Shown here: piece after piece, positions 33,242 to 41,448 of the stretch
How the letters are laid out: each line of letters begins with the position of its first letter
Position numbering within the stretch: the first letter of the stretch is position 1
Assembly (NCBI RefSeq): GCF_004336745.1
Contig: NZ_SJXD01000025.1
Span: 186,001 to 250,000, forward strand
DNA length: 64,000 bases
Reading direction: 5' to 3'
From: Roseococcus sp. SYP-B2431
GTDB taxonomy: Bacteria; Pseudomonadota; Alphaproteobacteria; Acetobacterales; Acetobacteraceae
Program-made: the position numbers and the translations under genes
The notes under the pieces: generated by a model
Told to the model about the DNA's origin: nothing
Seen by the model: only the letters and a program-made list of their open reading frames with translations
The model's database searches: none

Positions 33242-35239
33242 GTGCTGACGCTGCTGGGCCTCTGCTTCCTAGCGCTGCTGGGCCTCGCGGTGTGGGGTGG
33301 CTCCGGGCGGGCGCCGCGGGCCATGTTCCTGGGCTGCGCGGCCTGCATGGCGGGACTTGGCCTCGTCGGCGGCGCGGCGCTGACCGGCCTCGGCCTTCCG
33401 GCGACGCCCCTGCCGATCGGGCCGCCATGGGCGCCCTCGCTGATCGCCGTGGACGCGCTGTCGGGCTGGTTCCTGCTGATCCTGGCGCTCGTCGGCCTGC
33501 CGGCCGCGCTCTTCGCCGCTGCCTCGCCGGCCCCGCCGCGCGCCGAGGGCGCGGCGTTTCCGCTCTTCCTGGCGGGAATGGCGGGGGTGCTCGTCGCGGC
33601 CGACGGGTTCTCGATGCTGCTGGGCTTCGAGGCCATGTCGCTCGCCTCCTGGGGGTTGATCGCGGCGCGGCATCCGCGCGGCCCCGGCCGGCGGACGGCG
33701 CGGCTCTACCTGGGCTTCGCGATCTTCTCCGGCCTCTGCCTGATCGCCGGCTTCGCGCTGCTGGCCCCGGCCGGGCTGAGCTTCGCCGCGATCCGGGCCG
33801 CGCCGCCGGAGGGCTGGCGGGCCGGGGTCGTGCTGATGCTCGTGCTGCTCGGCGCTGGCTCCAAGATGGGCCTGGCGCCGTTCCACGTCTGGCTGCCCCT
33901 GGCCCATCCGGCGGCGGCGACGCCGGCCTCGGCGCTGATGTCGGGCGCGATGGTGAAGGTCGCGCTCTACGTGATGTTGCGCATGCTGCTGGATCTTTCC
34001 GGCCCCGCGCAACCTCTCTGGTGGGGGCTGCCGCTGGTGGCGGCCGGCGCCGCGACGGCGCTGATCGGCGGCCTGCGCGCCAATCTGGAGCAGGACATCA
34101 AGGCGGCGCTGGCCTGCTCCACGCTGGAGAACATGGGCCTGATGGTGATCGGGATCGGCCTCGCGCTCGTCTTTCGCGGCGCCGACCTGCGGCCGCTGGC
34201 GGCGCTGGCCCTGGCGGCGGTGCTGCTGCATGCGCTGAACCACGCCGGCTTCAAGGCGCTGCTCTTCCTCTGCGCGGGCGCGGTCGCCAGCCTCGCCGGC
34301 AGCCGCGACCCGGACCGGCTGGGCGGGCTGATCCACCGCATGCCCTGGGTGGCGGGCTGCGCCCTGCTGGGCGCCGCCTCGGCCGCCGCGCTGCCGCCCT
34401 TCTCCGGCTTCGCGAGCGAGTGGCTGCTGCTGCAGTCGCTGATCCAGGGCTGGCGGGTGGCGGAGATGTCCGTCCAGCTCCTCGCGGCGGCCACGCTGGC
34501 GGTGGCCGGCATGGCGATCGGGCTGGCGGCGGCGGCGATGGTGCGGTTCGCGGGCCTCGTCTTCCTCGGCCGGCCGCGCACGCCCATGGCCGCAGGCGCG
34601 CGGGACGCGACGGGGCTGATGCGGGCGGCGCTGCTGGTCCCGGCCGTCGCGAGCGCGGCGCTGGCGATCCTGGCCGCGCCCGTTCTCGCGCTCGGGGGCG
34701 GCGCGATCGCCGTCCTGCTGGGCCCCAATGCCCGTGCCCCCGTCGCGGGCTTCGATCTCGCTCTGGGCGAGGTGGGCGCCCGCTACGCGCCCTGGGCCGT
34801 GGCGGGGCTGCTGGCGCTCGCGACCGTGCTGATTCTCCTGGCCGTGAAGAATCGCTCGAAGCATGAGCCCGTCCGCGGCCCGGCCTGGGATTGCGGTTTC
34901 CTGCCGCCGCCCGCGCATCTGCCCTTCGGCGATCCGCTCAGCCAGGTGAGCGCCGCGGGCCTCGGGCAGCCCATACGCCGGAGCCTCGGCGCCGTCGCGC
35001 TGACCTTGTCCGAGCGGCATGGGGCGGCGCCGCCCGGCTCGCCGCAGCCCGCGACGCTGCGCGTGGAGGCGGAGGATCGGGGCTTCAGCCATGTCCTCCA
35101 GCCGCTCAGGCGTCTGCGTCAGGCCCTGTCCCGCGAGGCGGAGGCGCTGCGGAACCTCACCCTGCGCGCCTATCTCTCGATTTCGTTCGGCACGCTGGTC
35201 CTGCTGCTGGCGCTGGTCGCCTGGCTGGAGCGCGAATGA
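33242..35239 (+). CDS. hyfB: Hydrogenase-4 subunit B-like antiporter module
   Basis: 665 residues, mostly membrane helices of the Mrp/NuoL-M-N proton-antiporter family. L-G-F-E-A-M-S-L carries the conserved Glu of helix 5, G-S-K-M-G-L-A-P-F-H-V-W-L-P the Lys/His helix, and the long C-terminal extension with G-P-A-W-D-C-G-F is specific to HyfB/HycC. The start is GTG 33242 after GAGAGGGGG. It leads an operon with four-base overlaps (hyfB, C, E, F, G, VOC, I), so the products should assemble together. Confidence 0.92.
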   Translation: MLTLLGLCFLALLGLAVWGGSGRAPRAMFLGCAACMAGLGLVGGAALTGLGLPATPLPIGPPWAPSLIAVDALSGWFLLILALVGLPAALFAAASPAPPRAEGAAFPLFLAGMAGVLVAADGFSMLLGFEAMSLASWGLIAARHPRGPGRRTARLYLGFAIFSGLCLIAGFALLAPAGLSFAAIRAAPPEGWRAGVVLMLVLLGAGSKMGLAPFHVWLPLAHPAAATPASALMSGAMVKVALYVMLRMLLDLSGPAQPLWWGLPLVAAGAATALIGGLRANLEQDIKAALACSTLENMGLMVIGIGLALVFRGADLRPLAALALAAVLLHALNHAGFKALLFLCAGAVASLAGSRDPDRLGGLIHRMPWVAGCALLGAASAAALPPFSGFASEWLLLQSLIQGWRVAEMSVQLLAAATLAVAGMAIGLAAAAMVRFAGLVFLGRPRTPMAAGARDATGLMRAALLVPAVASAALAILAAPVLALGGGAIAVLLGPNARAPVAGFDLALGEVGARYAPWAVAGLLALATVLILLAVKNRSKHEPVRGPAWDCGFLPPPAHLPFGDPLSQVSAAGLGQPIRRSLGAVALTLSERHGAAPPGSPQPATLRVEAEDRGFSHVLQPLRRLRQALSREAEALRNLTLRAYLSISFGTLVLLLALVAWLERE

Positions 35240-36201
35240 TGCTCGTGGCCTTCGGCAGCCTCATCACGCAGCTCCTGCATGTCGCGCTGATGCTGGCGGC
35301 GGCGCCGGTGATCGTGGGTGCGGTTCGGTGGCTGAAGGCGCGGCTGATGGGGCGGCGCGGGCCGCATCCCCTCCAGCCCTGGCGCGACCTCCTCAAGCTT
35401 CTCCGCAAGCGCCCCGTCCTGGCCGAGACCGCGAGCGTCGTCTCCCGCGTCGCACCCTACCTCGCGCTCGGCGCCACGACCCTGGCCGCCGCGCTGGTCC
35501 CGAGCTTCGCCCAGGGCATGTGGCTGGCGCCGCTCGCCGACCTCGTGCTCATCGGCGGATTGCTGGCGCTGGCCCGCGTCGCGCTGGCACTGAACGGGCA
35601 CGACGCCGGCACGCCCTTCGGCGGCATGGGCGCCGCGCGCGAGATGACCTTCGCCGTCTTCGCCGAGCCCGCGCTGCTGGTCTGCGTGATGGTCTTCGCC
35701 GTCCTGGCCGGCGGCTCCAACCTCGACGCGATCGGCGCCGCCCTGCGCGATGGGGCCCTGGGCCTGCGCGTCTCGCTGCTCTTCGCCGGCCTGGCGCTCG
35801 TCGCGGTGATGCTGGCCGAGAACGCCCGCATCCCGGTGGACAATCCGGCGACGCATCTGGAGCTCACCATGGTGCATGAGGCGATGCTGCTGGAGGCCTC
35901 GGGCCGGCATCTCGCCGTCTGGGAGATGCAGGCGGCGCTGAAGCTGACGCTGTGGTTCGCGCTGCTCGCCGCGATCTTCCTGCCCTTCGGCACGGCACCG
36001 GCCGGAAGCGGACCGCTGGCCTGGGCGGCCGGACTGGGCCTCTGGGGGCTGAAGATGGGCCTGCTGGCCCTCGGGCTGGCCTTCTTCGAGAGCGCCATCG
36101 CGAAGATGCGCGTCTTCCGCGTGCCGGATTTCCTGGGCGGCGCCCTGCTGCTGGCGCTGCTCGCCGCCGCGCTCATCTTCGTCTCGACAGGATTGGCCTG
36201 A
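35236..36201 (+). CDS. hyfC: Hydrogenase-4 subunit C-like (NuoH/HycD family)
   Basis: 321 residues with about eight helices. The G-P-H-P-L-Q-P-W-R-D-L-L-K-L-L-R-K segment is the cytoplasmic loop that connects the membrane arm to the iron-sulphur module, and E-N-A-R-I-P-V-D-N-P-A-T-H-L-E-L-T-M-V-H-E is the conserved acidic loop of NuoH/HycD. This is the link subunit in energy-converting complexes. The ATG at 35236 overlaps the hyfB stop. Confidence 0.93.
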   Translation: MMLVAFGSLITQLLHVALMLAAAPVIVGAVRWLKARLMGRRGPHPLQPWRDLLKLLRKRPVLAETASVVSRVAPYLALGATTLAAALVPSFAQGMWLAPLADLVLIGGLLALARVALALNGHDAGTPFGGMGAAREMTFAVFAEPALLVCVMVFAVLAGGSNLDAIGAALRDGALGLRVSLLFAGLALVAVMLAENARIPVDNPATHLELTMVHEAMLLEASGRHLAVWEMQAALKLTLWFALLAAIFLPFGTAPAGSGPLAWAAGLGLWGLKMGLLALGLAFFESAIAKMRVFRVPDFLGGALLLALLAAALIFVSTGLA

Positions 36202-36869
36202 TGGGTTTCGGCCAGCTCCCCTACGACGTGGCGCATGTGCTGGGCGGCGCCATGCTGCTCGTCTCCTTCGTGCTGCTCTATCAGCGGCGGATCGCGGCGC
36301 TGGTGAACGCGCTGGCCCTGCAAGGCTGCCTCCTCGCCGCCGCCGCCGTCTGGCAGGGTTACGTGCAGGGCGCGCCGCAGCTCTACGTCACCGGGCTGAT
36401 CGCGCTCGCGGCCAAGGGCATCGCCATCCCGGTCTTCCTGCACCGGATGATGCGGAGCCGCATGCCGGACCGCGCGGTCGAGCCCGTCGGCAGCATCGGC
36501 CTCTGCATGCTGGGCGGCGTGCTGCTGGTGGCGCTGGCCATCCTGGTCGTGCTGCCGGCCACCACCGGCGCGCGTGCCCTGGCGCGCGAGGACCTCGCCA
36601 TCGCGCTCTCCATCGTGCTGCTCGGGCTGCTGACCATGATCACGCGGCGCAGCGCGCTCGGCCAGGTCGCGGGGCTGATGACGCTGGAAAACGGGCTGGT
36701 GCTCGGCGCCGTCGGCGTGGCCGGGATGCCGCTGGTGATCGAGCTCTCGACCGCGGGCCTGGTCCTGGTCATCATCGTCATCGCCGGCTTCTTCGCGCGG
36801 CTGCTGCGCGAGCGCTTCGACAGCCTCGACACCGACATGCTGCACCCGCACCGGGGCGAGGGCCAATGA
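36201..36869 (+). CDS. hyfE: Hydrogenase-4 component E-like
   Basis: 222 residues with about seven hydrophobic helices. HyfE corresponds to NuoK with extra helices: the Glu-bearing segment M-T-L-E-N-G-L-V-L-G-A (about residue 157) matches the conserved proton-path Glu of NuoK. It begins on the last base of the hyfC stop and ends overlapping hyfF. The C-terminus R-E-R-F-D-S-L-D-T-D is cytoplasmic. Confidence 0.9.
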   Translation: MGFGQLPYDVAHVLGGAMLLVSFVLLYQRRIAALVNALALQGCLLAAAAVWQGYVQGAPQLYVTGLIALAAKGIAIPVFLHRMMRSRMPDRAVEPVGSIGLCMLGGVLLVALAILVVLPATTGARALAREDLAIALSIVLLGLLTMITRRSALGQVAGLMTLENGLVLGAVGVAGMPLVIELSTAGLVLVIIVIAGFFARLLRERFDSLDTDMLHPHRGEGQ

Positions 36870-38287
36870 GCCTCGCCGCCCTCATCGTCCTGCTGCCGCT
36901 GCTGGCGGCGCTTCTGCTGGCCGCGCTGCCGGGCCAGGCCGTCCGGCTAAACATCGCGGCCTCGGCCGGCTCGCTCGCCCTGGCGCTGCTGCTGCTGGCC
37001 GAAGGGCCGGGCGGGGCGGGCCTGCTGCGGCCCGACGCGCTTAACCAGCCGCTGGTGCTGATCGCGTCCCTCGTCGGCCTCGGCACCGCGATCTTCTCCG
37101 CGCAGGACGTGGCGCACGAGAATTTCGACCGCCGGCGCATGCGCTGGTTCCACGCGGCCTTCCAGGGCTTCATGGCGACGCATTTCCTCGCCCTGCTCTC
37201 CGACAATCTGGGCATCATGTGGGTGGCCATCGAGGCCGGCACGCTGGCCTGCGTGCTGATGGTGGCGCTGCACCGCACGTCGGCGGCGCTCGAGGCCGCG
37301 TGGAAGTTCTTCATCCTGTGCAGCGTGGGCATCGCGCTGGCGCTCTTCGGCATCATCGTGCTGGCGCTGGCCGCGCAGCCGCTGCTGGGCCATGGCGAGC
37401 AGCTCTCCTTCGCCGCGCTGCGGCTGGCCGCCCAGGGCGCCGACCCGGCGCTGCTCAACCTGGCCTTCGTCTTCCTGCTGGTGGGCTTCGGCACCAAGGC
37501 CGGGCTGGTGCCGCTGCATTCCTGGCTGCCCGACGCGCATGCCGAGGGCCCGACGCCCATCGCCGCCGTGCTCTCGGGGCTGCTGCTCAACGCGGCCATG
37601 CTCGGCATCCTCCGCAGCAAGGCGGTCGTGGGCGCGAATGCCGAGGTCATCCCGCCGGGCGGCTTCCTGATCGCGCTGGGCCTGGCCTCGCTGCTGCTGG
37701 CGGGCTTCTCGCTGTGGCGGCGGCGCGACGCGAAGCGCCTCTTCGGCTGGAGCAGCATCGAGCATATGGGCATCGCGACCATCGCCTTCGGGATCGGCGG
37801 CGTGCCCGGACACATGGCGGGGCTGCTGCATCTCTGGGGCCATTCGCTGGTGAAGTCGGCCGCCTTCTTCGCGATCGGCCGGGCCGCACGGATCAAGGGC
37901 GGCCAGACGATGGACGCGATCGGCGGCCTCGTCGGGACGCATCCCATGCTGGGCTGGGGCCTTGCCATGGCCATGGCGGCGCTGGCTGGCCTGCCGCCCT
38001 TCAGCCTCTTCGCCTCCGAGCTCCTGCTGGCGACCGAGGCGGGGCGCGAGCGGCCGTGGTTGCTGCCGCTGCTGATCCTGGGGCTGCTCGTGGCCGGCAC
38101 GGCGCTGCTGCACAACATGCAGCGCCTCTGCTTCGGCGCGCCCACGCCCGAGCCGGCGCCGATGCGCGCTGGGATCGCCACCCTGCTGCCGCTCTGGACC
38201 AACCTCGTGCTCGCCGCGCTGCTGGCGCTGGCCCTGCCGGCGCCGCTCGCCGCCATGCTGCTGGACGCCGCGAGGGCGCTGTCATGA
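36866..38287 (+). CDS. hyfF: Hydrogenase-4 subunit F-like antiporter module
   Basis: 473 residues, fourteen or so helices. W-V-A-I-E-A-G-T-L-A holds the helix-5 Glu, W-K-F-F-I-L-C-S-V-G-I the helix-7 Lys, and V-G-F-G-T-K-A-G-L-V-P-L-H-S-W-L-P-D-A-H-A-E-G-P the broken-helix motif shared with NuoM/N. With HyfB it gives the complex two antiporter-type subunits, hence more than one possible ion path. HyfD, a third one in E. coli, is absent. Confidence 0.92.
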   Translation: MSLAALIVLLPLLAALLLAALPGQAVRLNIAASAGSLALALLLLAEGPGGAGLLRPDALNQPLVLIASLVGLGTAIFSAQDVAHENFDRRRMRWFHAAFQGFMATHFLALLSDNLGIMWVAIEAGTLACVLMVALHRTSAALEAAWKFFILCSVGIALALFGIIVLALAAQPLLGHGEQLSFAALRLAAQGADPALLNLAFVFLLVGFGTKAGLVPLHSWLPDAHAEGPTPIAAVLSGLLLNAAMLGILRSKAVVGANAEVIPPGGFLIALGLASLLLAGFSLWRRRDAKRLFGWSSIEHMGIATIAFGIGGVPGHMAGLLHLWGHSLVKSAAFFAIGRAARIKGGQTMDAIGGLVGTHPMLGWGLAMAMAALAGLPPFSLFASELLLATEAGRERPWLLPLLILGLLVAGTALLHNMQRLCFGAPTPEPAPMRAGIATLLPLWTNLVLAALLALALPAPLAAMLLDAARALS

Positions 38288-39783
38288 GCGCGCGCGCCAT
38301 CATCGAAAGCGGGCGCGCAGCCGGATGCCGGCCCTGGCCGCGCTACGTGCTGGACGCGGCCGGCTGGATGCGGCTGCGCGACGCGCTGGCGGCGGAGCCC
38401 GGCTTCGCCCTGCTCGGGCTATGGGGCGAGCCGGGCATGGCGCATGCCGCCTTCCTCGACGAAGCGCGGATGGAAGTGCTCCTGGCCTCCGTCGCCGCCG
38501 CGGAGGGCTGGATCCCGGCGCTCTCGCCCGTCCGTCCCTCCGCCTCCTGGTTCGAGCGGGGGCTGCGCGATCTCTGGGGCATCGGCGCGGAGGACGGCAC
38601 CGACGGCCGCCCCTGGCTCGACCATGGGCGCTGGCCGCTGCTGGGCCCGCTCTCCGGACGGCCCGCGCGGCACGAGCCCGACGCCTATCCAATGGAATTC
38701 CTGCCGGTGGAGGGCGAGGGCATCCACATGGTCCCCGTCGGGCCCATCCATGCCGGCATCATCGAGCCCGGCCATTTCCGCTTCCACATCCAGGGCGAGA
38801 TCATCGTCCGGCTGGAGGCGCGGCTGGGCTATCTGCACAAGGGCCTGCTCACCCTGATCCAGGGCAAGTCGCCGCGGGCGGCCGCGCGATTCGCGGGGCG
38901 GCTCTCGGGCGACAGCACGGTCGCGCACGGCATCGCCTTCGCCCGTGCGGCCGAGGCGGCGCTGGGCGTCGAGATCCCGTTGCGCGCGGTGGCGATCCGC
39001 GCCGCGATGCTGGAGCTCGAGCGGCTGCACAACCACCTCAACGACCTGGGCTTCATCGCCAACGACGCGGCCTTCGCGGTGATCCATGCGCGCATGGGCC
39101 TGCTGCGCGAGGGGCTGCTGCGCGCGAATGCCTTCGCCTTCGGCCACCGGCTGATGATGGACTGCGTGATGCCGGGCGGCATCGCGCAGGACCTGACGCA
39201 GGACGGCATCGCGACGCTGCTCGGCGCGCTCGCCACCGTCGCGGCGGAACTGCCCGTGCTGCTCCGCCACTACGAGGAGCATGCGAGCCTGCAGGACCGC
39301 GTGCTGGGCACCGGGGTCATGAGCGCCGAGATCGTCGCGGCCTTCGCGCCGGGCGGCGTGGTCGGCCGCGCGGCGGGGCGCGCCTTCGATGCGCGGCTGC
39401 TCTCGGGCGAGCTGCCGCCGGGCGGGGTGATCGCCCAGGCCGGCGCCGATGTCGATGCCCGCTGGCGCCAGCGCCACGCCGAGGCGCTGCAATCCATCGC
39501 CCTGCTGCAATCCTGGCTGCCCGCGCTGCCGGAGGGCGAGGCCCTTACCACCCCCATGCCCCATGCGGGCGGCGAGGGCGTGGCGCTGGTCGAGGGATTC
39601 CGCGGCGAGTGCCTGGCCTGGATGCGGCTGGACGACGGTGGGCTCATCGAGGCCTGCTACCTGCGCGACCCGTCCTGGCTGCACTGGCCGCTGCTGGAAG
39701 CCGCGGTGATCGGCAATATCCTCGCCGACTTCCCGCTCATCAACAAAAGCATCAATGGCAGCTACAGCGGAGTGGACCTGTGA
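38284..39783 (+). CDS. hyfG: HyfG-like large subunit lacking [NiFe] ligands
   Basis: 499 residues: a NuoC-like domain (about 1-140) fused to a NuoD/HycE-like domain. Active group 4 hydrogenases bind nickel by two C-x-x-C pairs. Here the first pair reads S-G-D-S (Ser208, Ser211; R-L-S-G-D-S-T-V-A-H) and the second D-P-S-W-L-H (Ser464, His467), so all four cysteines are gone. The rest is well preserved (G-Y-L-H-K-G, H-N-H-L-N-D-L-G). It should be a non-hydrogenase homologue like the Ehr (energy-converting hydrogenase-related) complexes, which also lack the site. Electron donor unknown. Confidence 0.88.
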   Translation: MSARAIIESGRAAGCRPWPRYVLDAAGWMRLRDALAAEPGFALLGLWGEPGMAHAAFLDEARMEVLLASVAAAEGWIPALSPVRPSASWFERGLRDLWGIGAEDGTDGRPWLDHGRWPLLGPLSGRPARHEPDAYPMEFLPVEGEGIHMVPVGPIHAGIIEPGHFRFHIQGEIIVRLEARLGYLHKGLLTLIQGKSPRAAARFAGRLSGDSTVAHGIAFARAAEAALGVEIPLRAVAIRAAMLELERLHNHLNDLGFIANDAAFAVIHARMGLLREGLLRANAFAFGHRLMMDCVMPGGIAQDLTQDGIATLLGALATVAAELPVLLRHYEEHASLQDRVLGTGVMSAEIVAAFAPGGVVGRAAGRAFDARLLSGELPPGGVIAQAGADVDARWRQRHAEALQSIALLQSWLPALPEGEALTTPMPHAGGEGVALVEGFRGECLAWMRLDDGGLIEACYLRDPSWLHWPLLEAAVIGNILADFPLINKSINGSYSGVDL

Positions 39784-40154
39784 TGCAGAGCGTGACGCCC
39801 ATCCTGCGCATCTTCGACCTCGCGAAGACGCGCGAATTCTATATCGACTATCTCGGCTTCGCCTGGGACTGGGAGCATCGCTTCGACGACAATGCGCCGG
39901 TCTACGCGCAGGTCTCGCGCGACGGCGTGGTGCTGCACCTGTCCGAGCATCACGGCGACTGCTGCCCGGGCACGGCTTTCCGCATCCTCTGGCCGGACAT
40001 CGCCGCTTTTCACGCCGAGATTTCCGCGAAGAACTATCGCTATGCGCGGCCGGGGCTGGAGACGGTGCCCTGGGGCGAGCGGCAGGTCCGCATCCAGGAT
40101 CCGTTCCACAACCGGCTGGTCTTCTGGACGCCGGACGCGGCGGCGGCGGGCTGA
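39783..40154 (+). CDS. VOC/glyoxalase superfamily protein
   Basis: 123 residues with the beta-alpha-beta-beta-beta repeat of the vicinal oxygen chelate fold: T-P-I-L-R-I-F-D-L-A-K-T-R-E-F-Y-I-D-Y-L-G-F at the start, G-V-V-L-H-L-S-E-H-H-G-D, and I-Q-D-P-F-H-N-R-L-V-F at the end. It resembles the bleomycin-resistance-like glyoxalase group. It is embedded, with four-base overlaps on both sides, between the large and small subunit genes of the Hyf-like complex, which has no counterpart in E. coli hyf or hyc operons. Confidence 0.85.
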   Translation: MQSVTPILRIFDLAKTREFYIDYLGFAWDWEHRFDDNAPVYAQVSRDGVVLHLSEHHGDCCPGTAFRILWPDIAAFHAEISAKNYRYARPGLETVPWGERQVRIQDPFHNRLVFWTPDAAAAG

Positions 40155-40672
40155 TGCTCTGGCCCAAGCTCGCCCGCTGCCTGGTCTCGCGCCCGCTCAC
40201 CGATCCGCCGCCGCCGGTCGCGCCCGAGATCGTGGCCGAGCTGCGCGCGCGGCTGGACGAGGCGGCGCAGGCGCGGCTCGGCCGCTCGCTCGCCATCCGC
40301 CAGGTGGATGCCGGAAGCTGCAACGCCTGCGAGCTCGAGATCAACGCGCTGCAAAACGTGGTGCATGACCTGGAGCGCTTCGGCCTGCGCTTCGTGGCGA
40401 GCCCGCGCCATGCCGATATCCTGCTCGTCACCGGCCCGCTGACGCGCAACATGGCCGAGGCGCTGTTGCGCGCCCGGGCCGCGACGCCGGACCCGATGTG
40501 GGTGGTGGCGCTCGGCGACTGCGCGGTGGATGGTGGCGTCTTCAAGGGCAGCTACGCCGTGCTCGGGGGCGTCGAGGCCGCGCTGCCGGTGGACCTCGTG
40601 ATCCCCGGCTGCCCGCCTTCGCCGACGCAGATTCTCGAAGGGCTGGTGGCGCTGGTGGAGGCGCATGGGTGA
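40154..40672 (+). CDS. hyfI: HyfI/NuoB-like [4Fe-4S] small subunit
   Basis: 172 residues. Four cluster ligands are intact in hydrogenase style: C-N-A-C near residue 56-59, Cys in L-G-D-C-A-V-D-G-G and Cys in P-G-C-P-P-S-P-T. In complex I the first pair is adjacent (C-C); the C-x-x-C here groups it with Hyf/Hyc/Ech small subunits. An intact proximal cluster beside a large subunit with no nickel site implies that electrons still flow, but from a different donor. Last gene of the operon. Confidence 0.92.
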   Translation: MLWPKLARCLVSRPLTDPPPPVAPEIVAELRARLDEAAQARLGRSLAIRQVDAGSCNACELEINALQNVVHDLERFGLRFVASPRHADILLVTGPLTRNMAEALLRARAATPDPMWVVALGDCAVDGGVFKGSYAVLGGVEAALPVDLVIPGCPPSPTQILEGLVALVEAHG

Positions 40673-40840
40673 CAGGAGATGCGCGGGCAGGTGGCCCGCG
40701 TAATCGCGTCGGCCAGCGCCGTCTCCCCTTCGCGGCCGTAGCAGGCCTCGTAGCCCTCCCAGAGCGGAAGCCGGTTGGCGAAATCCTCGCGGGCAACGGG
40801 CGTATGGCGATGGGCATGGAAGCTGTTCCGCCGCCATCCT
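40673..40840 (-). pseudogene. Possible gene remnant
   Basis: This 188-base gap has one leftward frame with normal codon use and protein-like text: S-F-H-A-H-R-H-T-P-V-A-R-E-D-F-A-N-R-L-P-L-W-E-G-Y, then E-A-C-Y-G-R-E-G-E-T-A-L-A-D-A. A stop closes it upstream at about 40855, and no ATG or GTG lies before the coherent part. The frame runs on, less convincingly, antisense to hyfI. It may be the decayed end of a small gene once downstream of the DUF1194 gene. I do not recognise the family. Confidence 0.3.
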
Positions 40841-40860
40841 CCGGGGCCGCGCGCGCCCCA

Positions 40861-41448
40861 TCAAGGGCTGCCGGCGAGCTCCAGCGTCACCTTGCGGCGG
40901 ATCGCGACGGCGAAGCTCGGCCAGTCGGGCGCCTCCATCGCGAATCCGCCGGAGGTCACGGCATGCTCGCGCAGCCACGCGCCGGCGCGGGGCGAGCCTA
41001 CGCCGATGGCATTGATCCGCACGCCGCGCTCCTCGGCGCGCGCCCGCGCCTCCCGCGCGCGCTGCGCATTGGCCTCGCCGTCGGTGGCGAGGTCGATCAC
41101 CTGCTGCTCGGCCGCGCAGGGTGCGGCGTCCAGCCGGTCCATCGCGACCAGGAGCGCGCCGCCGAGATTCGTGCCGGCCGGAAAGCCGCGCGGCGCCTCC
41201 CGCAGCGCGGCGGCGAAGATCGCGGCATCGGCCTGGTCGCGCAGGATGCGCCAGGCCACCATCTCGCGCGTATTGTCGCTGAAGGAGAGCGCCGTGACGG
41301 CGACGCCCTCGCCGCGCGCGATGGCGCGGTGAACGGCGATATCCTCGAAGGCGGCGGCATGGCCCTGCGTCTGCAGCTGCCACTCGGGCGGAAGGATGGA
41401 AGCGCTGGCGTCCAACAGCAGCACCAGCGCGACGGTGCACGCGCTCAT
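40861..41448 (-). CDS. DUF1194 (VWA-like) protein
   Basis: 195 residues. The opening A-L-V-L-L-L-D-A-S-A-S-I carries the D-x-S-x-S metal (MIDAS) motif of von Willebrand A domains; T-N-L-G-G-A-L (about residue 94) and I-D-L-A-T-D-G-E supply the Thr and Asp partners. DUF1194 proteins are mostly exported; a short hydrophobic start may serve as signal. It is the last gene of a four-gene leftward operon that begins at an SOS box. VWA domains bind proteins, so an assembly or adhesion role is possible. Confidence 0.85.
   Translation of the reverse strand: MSACTVALVLLLDASASILPPEWQLQTQGHAAAFEDIAVHRAIARGEGVAVTALSFSDNTREMVAWRILRDQADAAIFAAALREAPRGFPAGTNLGGALLVAMDRLDAAPCAAEQQVIDLATDGEANAQRAREARARAEERGVRINAIGVGSPRAGAWLREHAVTSGGFAMEAPDWPSFAVAIRRKVTLELAGSP

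Noticed and set aside
38284-40672. Functional [NiFe] hydrogenase
   Set aside because: All four cysteines that hold the nickel-iron centre are replaced in the large subunit.
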